A stretch of DNA of 64,000 bases from VBAU01 sp036005185 (GCA_036005185.1 DASYQS010000039.1:1-64000), one strand, 5' to 3'; shown: positions 33,256 through 42,748, counted from the stretch's first letter. A program made the numbers and translations. Notes: generated from the sequence alone by a model not told the origin.

Positions 33256-35289
33256 TTATCTTCTTCGCCTCCATTCGATAATAATGCCCACTATTACAAG
33301 AAGAACTAATAGCTTGGCGTACAAGTATCCGTTTCCGGAATTATTTGTTTTTGAAGTTTTAACGAGAGGCTTATCATTTTGTGTCAACTCATAACTAAGC
33401 GTTTCTTCTTTCTTATTTAAATCAGTTAAATATTGTTTTACTTCATTAGTCGAAATATGGTCTTTTAAATTTTCATACTCATACTCAAGCAAAAATTTCT
33501 TATTGCTATAGTAAAAATTTGCAAGCATTTTGAATCCGTCATTCTTTAAATTGTTAAGGCTTTGTTCGGCATTCCAATCATCAGGAATATTTATTTCTAT
33601 CTCTTCATGGTAATGTGCGGGATACTGAAGGCTAAAAGGCATGGTGCGTGCCGTTTCTTTGGGTTTTTTGATAATCCCATCGATAACATATGAGCTAAAT
33701 GAAGCTTTCTTGGTTCCGTTTTTTAATTCCCAAATATTCGGGATCGTATAATATTCTTTTGTTGTAAAAATTCCTGTATTCTCATCGTCCTTATAATTAA
33801 GGCTGTCTGCCAAAATATCTTTGTAATAATCTAAATAATAGCTGCGATAATCTTTGAGCAATTGGTAATTACTCATGCTATTAAAGTTGTTTCTAACATT
33901 ATCAGCAAAAGATCCGCTGTAGTTTGTAGTTACAATAAACCTTACGCTATCTGATGTATTTTTTATATCGAATACTTCTTTTACTCTTACCATGCCCGGT
34001 TCTTTTAACTTGATGGCCGTGAGATCATTTGTATTTTCATTAATTACCAGGCCGTATTGATAATCTGGGTAAGAAATGTCTTTTATGTTGCCTCTTTGAA
34101 ATGAGATAGTCGGATCGAACCAATGATACTCATCTTTTAGCTTAACTCTCACTGTAGCATGATTAAATGATTTGGGCGATGGAAGCCAATCAATAATAGC
34201 TTTTTTCCATTCGGTGTTAATGAGAACCGGTGCACATTCAATTCCTAAACCGTTTAATATAGTGCATAAGAGATAAGATTTATCCTTGCAGTCGCCAAAA
34301 CGTTGAGCAAATACTTTATTAGGATGATTTGGTTTGTGCGAGTTTGTTCCCATTTCGATTCCCATATAACGAATATCATCCTGAACAAATCGCAATGCCT
34401 CAAGCGTTTGCTGTTCTGGTAAAGATGATTTTTGTTTTATTTCACTAATTTTCTTTTGAAGTGAGGGCGAGATGTTCTGTGGGGGAGCAAATAACTCCAT
34501 AGCCCAGTCGTTCACCTCCTTCCAATTCTGATATTCACTTATCATTATGGATGAGTATGGATCATACCATGCCGGAACGTTGTCCTGTGTATGCAATGCT
34601 TTAATATTATTCAGTTTCCATTCATAAACTATTTGGTCACCTTCATTTTTTTCTGCAGGTTGAATATCCGTTTTACTGTTCTTTATTATGATTTTTCTCT
34701 CACTAGGAATTACCAACTTATAATACATGTTATAAACAGGAACCGAAAAATTAGTTTGAAGTATAGTGGAGAATTTCCCCTTAAAAATGGGATTGAATCC
34801 ATTGATCGTATAGCTATACTCAATGATATCACCTTTTCTTACATCCTCAAGAAACAATACCGAAGAAAGAGAGCCATCATACATAAACTTGTCGAGCTCC
34901 TTTTCCCGTTGTATCGTTTTGATCTTTGAAAGATTGAGCTGGTTAAGCACTGAATTTCCCCTGATAATTTTTATCGTATGAAAAATCAATTGTTGATAGG
35001 ATGGATCAAAATCTATAGAGACCTCAGAGCTATTCTGTATGCCAGCTTCCGTTAAAATCTTCATAGCTCTTTTACAATAAAGTGATTGTTTCTCAACCGA
35101 AAGCTGTTCTTCATAAATAAGATCAACATATCCGTCTTCCGCCTCATGATCTAACTTATTATTGTTGTAATCATATTGAGACACAGTTATCCATGCTGCC
35201 TCTTTTGCAGCTGTAGGTTTTTTTTGTGCAAATATTTTAAACGAAATAGTAAGGCTTAGAAACAATAAAAAATAATAATTCGGTTTCAT
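33256..35289 (-). CDS. DUF3857 domain protein with transglutaminase-like domain
   Basis: A 677-residue exported protein: signal peptide MKPNYYFLLFLSLTISFKIF (cut before QKK), a DUF3857 beta domain (about 60-240), a transglutaminase-like cysteine-peptidase domain with QRFGDCKDKSYLLCTILNGL (Cys) and ATVRVKLKDEYHWFDPT (His/Asp), then a C-terminal beta domain and a final TM helix before RRRR. This layout is common and uncharacterised in Bacteroidota. The ATG at 35289 is chosen over a TTG three codons upstream. Confidence 0.86.
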   Translation of the reverse strand: MKPNYYFLLFLSLTISFKIFAQKKPTAAKEAAWITVSQYDYNNNKLDHEAEDGYVDLIYEEQLSVEKQSLYCKRAMKILTEAGIQNSSEVSIDFDPSYQQLIFHTIKIIRGNSVLNQLNLSKIKTIQREKELDKFMYDGSLSSVLFLEDVRKGDIIEYSYTINGFNPIFKGKFSTILQTNFSVPVYNMYYKLVIPSERKIIIKNSKTDIQPAEKNEGDQIVYEWKLNNIKALHTQDNVPAWYDPYSSIMISEYQNWKEVNDWAMELFAPPQNISPSLQKKISEIKQKSSLPEQQTLEALRFVQDDIRYMGIEMGTNSHKPNHPNKVFAQRFGDCKDKSYLLCTILNGLGIECAPVLINTEWKKAIIDWLPSPKSFNHATVRVKLKDEYHWFDPTISFQRGNIKDISYPDYQYGLVINENTNDLTAIKLKEPGMVRVKEVFDIKNTSDSVRFIVTTNYSGSFADNVRNNFNSMSNYQLLKDYRSYYLDYYKDILADSLNYKDDENTGIFTTKEYYTIPNIWELKNGTKKASFSSYVIDGIIKKPKETARTMPFSLQYPAHYHEEIEINIPDDWNAEQSLNNLKNDGFKMLANFYYSNKKFLLEYEYENLKDHISTNEVKQYLTDLNKKEETLSYELTQNDKPLVKTSKTNNSGNGYLYAKLLVLLVIVGIIIEWRRRR

Positions 35290-35340
35290 TGATTGCAATA
35301 TAAAACCAAATTATCTTGAATAAAAGCCTTGATCAAACTT

Positions 35341-35787
35341 TCATTTCTGCTTTGGCGCTCTCTTGTTTGGATTATAAGAAGTTCGCTTTTCTACTTGTCC
35401 TGTTTTACGCTGAACGGTAACTGAAGCATTTTCCTTTTTTGCCTCTTTTGTAGCTTGACGTACTGCTTCTTTCTTGGTATCAAATTCTTTTTCTATTCTT
35501 CTTTTGCCTTCTTCTTTTACTGCCCATCCGCCTTCTTTGCCAGGTATTACATACTTATCTTTTCCATGATGCTTTACATCAGTTCTTCGATTTTTAGCTC
35601 CCGGCTCAGTTTGCTTTCCCCGGTTAGCAGCCCAGTCTTTGGCGCGACTTATAGCGGTGGCAATGACGATGCCTTCATTCATATTCTCTTCTTCAAGCAA
35701 CGCATTAGCAATTTCAATGGCCTTATCTCTTACCTCTTTTGGTAAGTTTTTCATTGAAACGGGATAATCGGTTTTTGTCCACGGCAT
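35341..35787 (-). CDS. DUF2188 domain protein with ChaB-like N-terminus
   Basis: A 148-residue basic protein. The N-terminal 50 residues (MPWTKTDYPVSMKNLPKEVR onward, with EENMNEGIVIATAISRAKDW) resemble ChaB-type helical domains. Residues about 73-132 form DUF2188 (YVIPGKEGGWAVKEEGKRRI then EFDTKKEAVRQATKEAKKEN). Stand-alone DUF2188 proteins are small and of unknown role, often stress-linked. The very basic C-terminus (KRTSYNPNKRAPKQK) suggests nucleic-acid binding, which is inference. Confidence 0.78.
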   Translation of the reverse strand: MPWTKTDYPVSMKNLPKEVRDKAIEIANALLEEENMNEGIVIATAISRAKDWAANRGKQTEPGAKNRRTDVKHHGKDKYVIPGKEGGWAVKEEGKRRIEKEFDTKKEAVRQATKEAKKENASVTVQRKTGQVEKRTSYNPNKRAPKQK

Positions 35788-36024
35788 AAAAAAAGTTTTA
35801 TACCTAATGAGCAGAAAGAATTATGCCATGAGAACTTTCCATGATGATTTAGTCTTTTATGATCATCATAATAAAACGGAGATTCTTGAGATTTTTTTTT
35901 GTTGGCATATAATCTTTCCATATAAATTTTCAAAAAACAGCCGAGCCAATAAAGCTGGCAAAGTTTTTATCATAACTTCATAAAGCCACTATAAAATTTT
36001 ATCATTAAACTTAAAATATAGTAT

Positions 36025-36873
36025 ATGCGTTGGATAGGTGGCCGGGAAAGTTCAAACATCGATGACCGTCGTGGTCTTTCGACTGGTGGTGGCGTTGCCA
36101 TTGGTGGAGGAATTATCGGGGTCATTTTTCTCGTTATAAAACTACTTATGGGTGGTGGGGATGGAACAGACCAGGCTCAATTGCCTGGTCAGGGCCAGGA
36201 AATGACAACTGAAGAGAAAGCCGCCGATGATCAACGAGCAAAATTTGTAAGAGTAGTGCTTGCTTACACCGAGGATGTATGGGATTCTTTGTTTGCGGTA
36301 CAGGGCAGGCAATATAAAAAACCAACCCTTGTTTTGTTTCGTAACAGCGTTCAATCAGCCTGCGGTTTTGCCAGTTCTGCATCAGGGCCATTTTATTGCC
36401 CTGGTGATGAGGAAGTGTATATTGACCTTGCTTTTTACCAGGAGCTTGAAGATCGTTTTCGAGCGCCGGGCGATTTTGCTGAAGCTTATGTAATAGCTCA
36501 TGAAGTGGGTCATCATATTCAAAAGCTTTTAGGCATTTCGGATAAAATGGAAAATTTACGGCAACAATTAAGCGAAGGTGAGTATAACAAATACTCAGTG
36601 ATGATGGAATTACAGGCAGATTTTTTTGCGGGCGTTTGGGCACACCATGCGCAGCAAATGAAAAACATTTTAGAAGCGGGTGATATTGATGAAGCATTGA
36701 ATGCTGCCAATGCTATTGGTGATGATCGCCTGCAGAAAGAATCCCAGGGCTATGTAGTACCTGAATCATTTACACATGGTACATCACAACAACGAATGTA
36801 TTGGTTTAAAAAAGGTTTTGATACAGGAGATATGACTCAAGGAGATACTTTTCATGATCCTTCATTGCAATGA
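36025..36873 (+). CDS. neutral zinc metallopeptidase (YpfJ family)
   Basis: A 282-residue membrane-anchored zinc peptidase. The N-terminus MRWIGGRESSNIDDRRG is the family's hallmark, followed by a TM segment (GGGVAIGGGIIGVIFLVIKL, about 22-41). The zinc motif HEVGHH is at 159-164, with the third ligand expected in MELQADFFAGVWAHH. The domain faces the periplasm. Substrates are unknown for the family. Antisense frames in this gene are artefacts of its GC-rich codons. Confidence 0.9.
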   Translation: MRWIGGRESSNIDDRRGLSTGGGVAIGGGIIGVIFLVIKLLMGGGDGTDQAQLPGQGQEMTTEEKAADDQRAKFVRVVLAYTEDVWDSLFAVQGRQYKKPTLVLFRNSVQSACGFASSASGPFYCPGDEEVYIDLAFYQELEDRFRAPGDFAEAYVIAHEVGHHIQKLLGISDKMENLRQQLSEGEYNKYSVMMELQADFFAGVWAHHAQQMKNILEAGDIDEALNAANAIGDDRLQKESQGYVVPESFTHGTSQQRMYWFKKGFDTGDMTQGDTFHDPSLQ

Positions 36874-36885
36874 TGGATCAAATTA

Positions 36886-37326
36886 TTACTCCAATGAAGC
36901 ATTTCCATCAATATATTTAAGATTGTATTTGAATTGAGATAGTCTCCAGCCCTTGTCAGTTTTTGTTGCTTTAAGATCATAACTGCCTACAAACATTCTT
37001 GAATTTCCTTTAGAAGCAGCTTTTTTGTAATGGGCGGCCATGGCATAACCATAAATATCAGCATCGTTTCCATTAATGGTGATGAGGTAATGCCCCGCCT
37101 GATGATGCACTGCATCAAGACCAATAAACCCTTGCCTCCATGCTTCACAAATTTCTCTAGCAGAAAGTTTTTTTGCCTCTCCGCCCGCACTCGTCATATC
37201 AAACCAAACTGTTTCAGTAAAAACCTCATTCAATACCTTTTCCCATTGTTGAGCATCAACATACATGAACAATTTATTGCTTACTTCAGTAAGTTCCATT
37301 TTATCAGCAAATTCCTGATTAGTCAT
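36886..37326 (-). CDS. nuclear transport factor 2 (SnoaL-like) family protein
   Basis: A 146-residue NTF2-fold protein (alpha-beta cone): KLFMYVDAQQWEKVLNEVFT, then WFDMTSAGGEA, then a central AVHHQAGHYLITINGNDADI sheet and GWRLSQFKYNLKYIDG at the end. Members bind small ligands or act as lyases/isomerases; no substrate can be told. It is convergent with the peptidase gene (12 nt apart). Confidence 0.8.
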   Translation of the reverse strand: MTNQEFADKMELTEVSNKLFMYVDAQQWEKVLNEVFTETVWFDMTSAGGEAKKLSAREICEAWRQGFIGLDAVHHQAGHYLITINGNDADIYGYAMAAHYKKAASKGNSRMFVGSYDLKATKTDKGWRLSQFKYNLKYIDGNASLE

Positions 37327-37451
37327 AAAATAAGTTTTGTAAACAAATTTCGCCTGTAACCAGTCTTACACCAAATGCATAGCATACTTCAAGCAACTGC
37401 ACATACACAAAAAGCTCGATAACTTATTTTTTGTTAACCATGGTATCAATT

Positions 37452-37480
37452 AAAAAAGGCCAGAAATTCTGACCTTTTTT
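37452..37480 (-). terminator. terminator of the TIGR03118 gene
   Basis: AAAAAAGGCCAGA and TCTGACCTTTTTT form a hairpin with one mispair and a U-run on both strands. It lies 27 nt past the stop of the minus-strand gene at 37508 and may work both ways. Confidence 0.75.
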
Positions 37481-37507
37481 GAGGATATATATTATAATAG
37501 CAGCTGT

Positions 37508-38641
37508 TTATTCGGTCGATCTTATTATGTACCCAAACAATCCCTCTTCTTCATCATCAGGACCTGCTGCAAAATAGAGGCGGTTCGGATCAATGGTAGA
37601 TGTGGCCGGAGGAAATGTTATGGCCCACAAGCCTTCTATTTCAATTGGATTTCCGTGTGAACGCAACTGGCCTAAGAATTCGCCGTTCATATTGTATGCA
37701 TTAATGTGACCATCTCCAAAATTTCCAACTAAAATGGCTTCCTGACCATTATCGCCAAAGAATCCTGCTGGGGCTTTAGCTACTCCCCATGGTGCATTTA
37801 ATTGACCTCTGGAAACAAAGCGTTTTACCAAACTACCATTAGCATTGTAAATATCAACGTAACCGAGTCCGGGACCGGCTTCTTCTTCATGTTCTTCAGG
37901 ATCTACCTTTGCATACATTACGTACAACTGGCCACCAATATTCTGAATATTAAATGGAGCATATCCTGCAGGAATATTAGGATCCCAGAAAGGTTTTGTT
38001 GTTACAGATTTAAAATCCTTATCAAATACATCAATTCTGCCTGCACTGAAATTAGCTGCATATAAAAAATTAGCACCACCGTCAGCAGCAAGAGCAATTC
38101 CTGCATACACAGCGCCTTTCGAAGAAGAATCAATCATCTTTACAGCCGCAGTACCACCATTCCATCCTGAGATCACTCCATCAAGACCCGCAAAAATGAA
38201 TGATGCTTTGTTTCCGTTTAGGAGTTTAAAATCAGAAGCCGTGCTATTGAACACCTGGCCAGAAGGATGGCCACCTGTAGTTGCGCCGGGTGAGGGGATA
38301 GATACCGGCGAAATGCCTTGCACTACGCCATCGCGGTTATATACTACGGCTTTACCAGTCCCTTCGGCACTAACCCAGGCTGTGCCGCCGGAACTGAAAG
38401 CGATGCCCCACCCATTTATAAGATTGGCATCTATATGTGCCGGCTCATATTCATCATTGTTGCCAACAAGATTTACTTGCTCAAAGTCTTTCAATGATTT
38501 TGGTTCCTTACCGGCCACGTTTGCTTCACTATCGGTTGCTTTGGGTTCGATGGATTTTTGGCAACTAATTACTAGTAAACATATTGATATGCAAGCAATC
38601 GCCATACTTAAATAATTGGCCTTGCGAGAATTTGATTTCAT
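37508..38641 (-). CDS. TIGR03118 family lipoprotein
   Basis: A 377-residue beta-propeller-like lipoprotein. The signal peptide (MKSNSRKANYLSMAIACISI then CLLVISC) ends in a lipobox. The mature sequence carries family motifs: NDEYEPAHIDANLINGWGIA, TGHPSGQVFN-like GGHPSGQVFNSTASDF, and PFNIQNIGGQLYVMYAKVDP near the end of the propeller. Function is unknown; members often occur in soil bacteria as exported proteins. The start at 38641 is favoured; 38647 (two codons upstream) is also an ATG. Confidence 0.83.
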   Translation of the reverse strand: MKSNSRKANYLSMAIACISICLLVISCQKSIEPKATDSEANVAGKEPKSLKDFEQVNLVGNNDEYEPAHIDANLINGWGIAFSSGGTAWVSAEGTGKAVVYNRDGVVQGISPVSIPSPGATTGGHPSGQVFNSTASDFKLLNGNKASFIFAGLDGVISGWNGGTAAVKMIDSSSKGAVYAGIALAADGGANFLYAANFSAGRIDVFDKDFKSVTTKPFWDPNIPAGYAPFNIQNIGGQLYVMYAKVDPEEHEEEAGPGLGYVDIYNANGSLVKRFVSRGQLNAPWGVAKAPAGFFGDNGQEAILVGNFGDGHINAYNMNGEFLGQLRSHGNPIEIEGLWAITFPPATSTIDPNRLYFAAGPDDEEEGLFGYIIRSTE

Positions 38642-38874
38642 ACACATTGATTTAAGGTTAAAAAAATAAGATCTCATTCAGAATTTTGATTCAGATATTT
38701 TAGTGCCAGGATTATTTGAGGTAAGTAAATTCCCAGGGTAGGAAAGTGACGGGCCTATTTACTATTCGTTTCAGATTAACATAAAGTTGCCCCATCTTAC
38801 TAATTTTTTTGATTGCAGCTTAGGAATTTCGAAAATATAAAGATCATCTGCGTAATTTCGGTTTACGCCAAATT

Positions 38875-39312
38875 ATGACCGACGAATATTTTATGATGCT
38901 GGCCCTTAAGGAAGCCAAAATTGCTTATGAACAAGATGAAGTTCCAATTGGAGCCGTAGTTGTATTGAATGATCGCGTTATTGCACGCGGTCATAATATG
39001 ACAGAAAAGTTAAATGACCCTACTGCCCATGCAGAAATGATTGCCCTAACATCGGCATTTAATTACGTGGGCAGTAAATACTTACCTCAAGCTTTTTTAT
39101 ACGTTACTGTTGAACCTTGCCTGATGTGTGCTGGGGCTATGTATTGGAGTAAATTAAGAAAAATTATTTGGGGAGCTGACGATGAAAAAAATGGTTATAA
39201 AAGAATTACTGCGGCCAACTGGCCCTTTCATCCAAAAACAGAAATAGTGCATGGAATTTTAAAAGATCAATGCGGGCAGTTAATGAAAGATTTTTTTGAG
39301 AAAAAACGCTGA
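38875..39312 (+). CDS. tadA: tRNA adenosine(34) deaminase / nucleoside deaminase
   Basis: A 145-residue zinc deaminase. H52-A-E54 and P81-C82-L-M-C85 form the zinc and proton-transfer site. The length and the FYVTVEPCLMCAGAM-type core match TadA, which makes inosine at tRNA-Arg position 34, better than guanine deaminases, though a general nucleoside deaminase cannot be excluded. It precedes the DUF6958 gene by 3 nt. Confidence 0.88.
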   Translation: MTDEYFMMLALKEAKIAYEQDEVPIGAVVVLNDRVIARGHNMTEKLNDPTAHAEMIALTSAFNYVGSKYLPQAFLYVTVEPCLMCAGAMYWSKLRKIIWGADDEKNGYKRITAANWPFHPKTEIVHGILKDQCGQLMKDFFEKKR

Positions 39313-39315
39313 ATC

Positions 39316-39621
39316 ATGCTGACAAGATCTATTAAAAAAATTGAATGCCTCAACCCAAACACTGGAAAGAAAATGAACATTGATGCGGAAATTTACGATC
39401 TCTTCAGCAAAGCCATCTATCACACGCTAAAAGAAAATAAAAAAGGCATTACTTATACTGACATTGTAAATGGTATAAAAAAATGCTTTAAGCAAAAGAA
39501 AACAGCTTTCAAAGGATCTATTGAGTGGTATGCTGTAACTGTAAAACACGATATGGTAGCAAATGGCTTAATTGAAACATTTATCGAAAAGGGAAGGAAA
39601 CTCCACCGTTTAAAAAAATGA
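39316..39621 (+). CDS. DUF6958 family protein
   Basis: A 101-residue protein: IECLNPNTGKKMNIDAEIYD, a helical middle (KGITYTDIVNGIKKCFKQKK), then SIEWYAVTVKHDMVANGLIE and the final KLHRLKK. This reads as a small winged-helix-like domain, so it may bind nucleic acid; no function is known. It starts 3 nt after tadA and is surely co-transcribed. It abuts the convergent DUF1080 stop directly (39621/39622). Confidence 0.72.
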   Translation: MLTRSIKKIECLNPNTGKKMNIDAEIYDLFSKAIYHTLKENKKGITYTDIVNGIKKCFKQKKTAFKGSIEWYAVTVKHDMVANGLIETFIEKGRKLHRLKK

Positions 39622-40338
39622 TCAAAGTTTTTTGATCTTAATATTTCTAAACCATATCTCACTGCCATGGTCCTGAAGGCATATATAGCCTGTTTTTGAC
39701 ATTCCATACCCAGCAGCATCCTTCCATTTGCCTTCTGCCTTACGCTTGTTCCAATCAGGTGTCAATGCTTCAAATTCCAACACTTTTACGCCGTTCAGCC
39801 AATGTTCTCTATGATTGCCACTAACAACAATTTTTGTTGTATTATATTCTCCAACTGCTTTGGTCGGGTGTAAGATTGTTGCATACATAGCATAGTCAGA
39901 ACCGGTTTTTTGCCAATCCTCTAATTTTTCAGGAAAGCCATCGTCATCAATAAGTTGGTATTCGGGACCGCTTAAATACGGTACATCGTATTCTTCCGTT
40001 ACATGATACATGATGCCACTATTACCGGCCTTAGATATTTTCCACTCTACTTCAAGCTCAAAATCTTCATATTGTCTTTTAGTGATCAGATCAGCACGCT
40101 TATCGCTTTTATTCTTTTCGTTTCGCTTGCAATGAAGCTCACCATTAGATACTTCCCAGCTATTTGTTGGTTTGTTTTTATAAGTACGCCAGCCGTTCAT
40201 TGTCCTTCCATCAAACAACAACTGCCAGCCCTCTTTTTTTTCTTGTTCAGTTAGCATATTTTTTTGTTGCGACCAGCAAGTAATTGATATAAAACAACTA
40301 CCTGCAATGATTAAAGAAAGGGAGGCCTTTTTTTTCAT
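39622..40338 (-). CDS. DUF1080 (3-keto-disaccharide hydrolase) domain protein
   Basis: A 238-residue exported concanavalin-like domain protein. The signal peptide (MKKKASLSLIIAGSCFISIT) has a Cys near its end (SITCWSQQ). The DUF1080 core is clear: WQLLFDGRTMNGWRTYKN, ELEVEWKISKAGNSGIMYHV, YEYQLIDDDGFPE-like PEYQLIDDDGFPEKLEDWQK, and GYICLQDHGSEIWFRNIKIK at the end. Some members hydrolyse 3-keto-glycosides; which sugar is unknown. There is no SusC/D neighbour. Confidence 0.88.
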   Translation of the reverse strand: MKKKASLSLIIAGSCFISITCWSQQKNMLTEQEKKEGWQLLFDGRTMNGWRTYKNKPTNSWEVSNGELHCKRNEKNKSDKRADLITKRQYEDFELEVEWKISKAGNSGIMYHVTEEYDVPYLSGPEYQLIDDDGFPEKLEDWQKTGSDYAMYATILHPTKAVGEYNTTKIVVSGNHREHWLNGVKVLEFEALTPDWNKRKAEGKWKDAAGYGMSKTGYICLQDHGSEIWFRNIKIKKL

Positions 40339-40469
40339 TAAAGAAAGGTACTACAAAACAAGAATCGAATTTTCAAAGATTCTGAAAGCCCTGAAAAAAT
40401 GACCTTGTTGGTTCAATGCCAGTTTTTCGAAATAAGAAACATTCATCATGCACATAAACTTTAAGAAAC

Positions 40470-40477
40470 TAATTTTG
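40470..40477 (+). promoter_or_regulatory. -7 box of superoxide dismutase
   Basis: TAATTTTG matches TAnnTTTG exactly, 55 nt before the ATG at 40533. No matching TTG is found upstream at the usual spacing. Confidence 0.5.
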
Positions 40478-40532
40478 TAATCCTTTTTAGAACAATCCGA
40501 AATATTCAATCTAAAATTTAAATCAAATTGTT

Positions 40533-41132
40533 ATGGCATTTACCTTACCTGCGTTACCATATGCTTTTGATGCATTGGAACCGCATATTGACAGTCAGAC
40601 CATGCAGATACATCATGGCAAACATCATCAGGCCTATGTTGACAACTTAAATAAAGCTATAGCCGGCTCTGAGCATGAAAATAAAAGCTTAGAAGAATTG
40701 ATCGCCAATGCCGGAAAGATTTCTCCTGCTGTTCGCAACAATGGAGGTGGGCATTGGAATCATAGTTTTTTCTGGGAGCTTCTTTCATCTAAAGGTGATG
40801 GTAAACCATCCGGAAAACTTGCAGATGCAATTAATTCCACATTTGGTTCTTTTGAAGGCTTTCAGGAAAAATTCAATAACGCAGGCATTACCAGATTTGG
40901 CAGTGGCTGGGCTTGGCTTATTGTAAAGGATGGAAAACTTGAAATAACATCTACTCCCAATCAAGACAATCCCTTGATGGATGTTGCGGAAGTAAAGGGC
41001 AAACCTATTTTCGGCATAGATGTTTGGGAGCATGCCTACTATTTAAAATATCAAAACAGGCGTCCTGATTATTTAAAAGCTGTATGGAATGTAATAAACT
41101 GGAAGAAAGTAGAAGAGCATTTTACTAAATAA
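40533..41132 (+). CDS. superoxide dismutase (Fe/Mn type)
   Basis: A 199-residue enzyme that converts superoxide to oxygen and peroxide in the cytoplasm. Metal-ligand regions are complete: MQIHHGKHHQAYVDNL, NNGGGHWNHSFFWELL, and DVWEHAYYLKYQNRRPDYL. GSGWAWLIV precedes the last. Fe and Mn forms cannot be told apart safely from these motifs, so no sodA/sodB symbol is given. A strong terminator follows at 41161. Confidence 0.95.
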   Translation: MAFTLPALPYAFDALEPHIDSQTMQIHHGKHHQAYVDNLNKAIAGSEHENKSLEELIANAGKISPAVRNNGGGHWNHSFFWELLSSKGDGKPSGKLADAINSTFGSFEGFQEKFNNAGITRFGSGWAWLIVKDGKLEITSTPNQDNPLMDVAEVKGKPIFGIDVWEHAYYLKYQNRRPDYLKAVWNVINWKKVEEHFTK

Positions 41133-41160
41133 TAACACACCAAGCCAATGAGTATTAAAA

Positions 41161-41185
41161 GAGCAATTTTATTGCTCTTTTTTTT
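41161..41185 (+). terminator. intrinsic terminator of superoxide dismutase
   Basis: GAGCAAT-TTT-ATTGCTC, a 7-bp perfect stem, followed by eight T residues. It lies 28 nt past the stop. Confidence 0.9.
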
Positions 41186-41459
41186 ATTGAAGTAAATCCA
41201 TCTACTGAAAGTTGATTTCGATTAATGCTGAGTCCGGTATTCACCGGATGAATAAACGGTTTCGGCGAAAAATCATTACTATTATATATTTGAATATTTT
41301 CTTTGCGGTTCATTTGACCCTGCCTCCTTAACTAAACGTAAGCATGGTATTGACTAAGGTTAAGTTTTAATACAAAGTCTCATTCATTATTTCGGCAGTG
41401 GTTATTAAACTGCCACAACCAATAGGTATAAAATCGAATTGAAACGATAAAATTGATTT
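41186..41459. other. leader region of the NarL-type regulator
   Basis: No gene is seen. Two small hairpins are present: TCCGGT-ATTC-ACCGGA (41233-41248) and GGCAGT...ACTGCC (41394-41414). The second lies 45 nt before the regulator start and could affect its transcription or translation; neither has a U-tail. Confidence 0.4.
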
Positions 41460-42107
41460 ATGGACAAAATCACCATTCTTATAACCGACGACCACAAACT
41501 TATTAGGGAAGCATGGACTACTGTTTTAGAATCTGATCCACGTTTTAAGGTTATAGCCCGAACCGGAAGCGGTGAAGAAGCAGTAGAACTGGCAAAGGAA
41601 TTACGCCCCCACATAATTATACTTGATATTAATTTACCTGGTATGAATGGCTTTGAAACTATCCCGCTGTTAAGAAAATTTTCACCAGGATCAAAAATTC
41701 TGGGCGTTTCATTACACACCCAGCCAGCTTATGCCCGCAAAATGATACAGAAGGGAGCTATGGGTTATGTAACGAAAAACTCTTCAAGAGAAGAAATGTT
41801 CACTGCAATTATTGAAACATACAATGGCCGAAAATATATCTGTGATGAGATCAAGAATATTCTTTCTGAGCAAATGCTGAATGGTGACGAAAACAAAACT
41901 GGTTTAAATTCTTTATCTCAAAGAGAAATAGAGATCATCTCCTTCATTAAAAAAGGAGACTCATCTAAAGAAATTGCTGAAGCGCTAAGCCTTTCTGCAA
42001 AAACGATAGAAGTCCATCGGTATAATCTTATGAAAAAATTAGGCTTAAAAAATACAGCGGCTCTGGTAAACTTTATTAATAATAGCGAGCTTGGAATAGC
42101 TGATTGA
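41460..42107 (+). CDS. NarL/FixJ family response regulator
   Basis: A 215-residue regulator: receiver domain with phospho-acceptor D56 (HIIILDINLPGMNGF) and the acidic pair DD at 10-11, then a LuxR-type helix-turn-helix (SLSQREIEIISFIKKGDSSK then EIAEALSLSAKTIEVHRYNL). There is no kinase gene beside it, so it is an orphan regulator whose partner lies elsewhere. The stop is 19 nt from the convergent yidD stop. Confidence 0.92.
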   Translation: MDKITILITDDHKLIREAWTTVLESDPRFKVIARTGSGEEAVELAKELRPHIIILDINLPGMNGFETIPLLRKFSPGSKILGVSLHTQPAYARKMIQKGAMGYVTKNSSREEMFTAIIETYNGRKYICDEIKNILSEQMLNGDENKTGLNSLSQREIEIISFIKKGDSSKEIAEALSLSAKTIEVHRYNLMKKLGLKNTAALVNFINNSELGIAD

Positions 42108-42126
42108 AAATATCAACGTCCCAATC

Positions 42127-42357
42127 TCACGGCACAGGATCATACCCATGCCCACCCCAAGGATGACAGCGGGAAATTCTTTTAATGGTAAGCCATAAGC
42201 CTTTGAATAGCCCATACTTTTTCAATGCTTCGATAGCATAACGAGAGCAGGTAGGAGTAAACCTGCATTTTGGTCCTAACCAGGGAGAAATCACCAATTG
42301 GTAAATTTTTATAAGAGCAATAAAGGGAAGGCTAAGGATTTGAAGAATTCGTTTCAT
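42127..42357 (-). CDS. yidD: membrane protein insertion efficiency factor YidD
   Basis: A 76-residue membrane-associated protein that helps YidC insert inner-membrane proteins. The hallmark CRFTPTCSRYAIEALKKYGL is complete, as are the start (LPFIALIKIYQLVISPWLGP) and the end CHPWGGHGYDPVP. Its first 26 nt overlap the end of rnpA in another frame, the usual rpmH-rnpA-yidD order. yidC and dnaA are not in the window. Confidence 0.95.
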   Translation of the reverse strand: MKRILQILSLPFIALIKIYQLVISPWLGPKCRFTPTCSRYAIEALKKYGLFKGLWLTIKRISRCHPWGGHGYDPVP

Positions 42358-42748
42358 TAATTATTTTGATCAACTTATTCAAAATTACACCTAGTTTTTT
42401 GCTGACCATATCAAAATCTGGTAGTTCCTTAGCAGTATATATAAAAAACACATTTAATTGTTTTTTGTTCGCCTTGAGCACTTCTTGCAACTCGTGCTTT
42501 TGCAACCGGTAAGCCTCTCTTGTTAATCGCTTTATCCGGTTTCTGTCAACCGCTTTTCTGAAATTTTTTCCGCTAACACCTGCACCAAATTGTATAGTAA
42601 ATGAAGAGTGGGTAGTAGTGCGTGGGTAAAACATATAATAAACTCTGAAGGGGAAAGCAGAAATAGTTTTTCCTTCGTTGAACAATTGTTCAATTAGCTT
42701 GCGACTCTTCAGCCGCTCATTTTTACCAAGTGTAAATTGTTTTGCCAC
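42332..42748 (-). CDS. rnpA: ribonuclease P protein component
   Basis: A 138-residue subunit that helps RNase P RNA cut tRNA 5' leaders. The central RNR helix is GKNFRKAVDRNRIKRLTREA, with the start FTLGKNERLKSRKLIEQLF. The start codon is GTG at 42748; the frame is closed by TGA three codons upstream and there is no ATG early enough. It follows rpmH by 77 nt and overlaps yidD. Confidence 0.95.
   Translation of the reverse strand: MAKQFTLGKNERLKSRKLIEQLFNEGKTISAFPFRVYYMFYPRTTTHSSFTIQFGAGVSGKNFRKAVDRNRIKRLTREAYRLQKHELQEVLKANKKQLNVFFIYTAKELPDFDMVSKKLGVILNKLIKIINETNSSNP

Noticed and set aside
32927..33274. 115-codon minus-strand frame over the 75-residue gene
   Set aside because: Its translation is a random-looking hydrophobic string, while the plus-strand frame has a coherent charged composition and a promoter-like box.
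36146..36697. 183-codon open frame antisense to the zinc peptidase
   Set aside because: It is complementary to a clear peptidase with HEVGHH, has no protein-like pattern, and other antisense frames overlap it.
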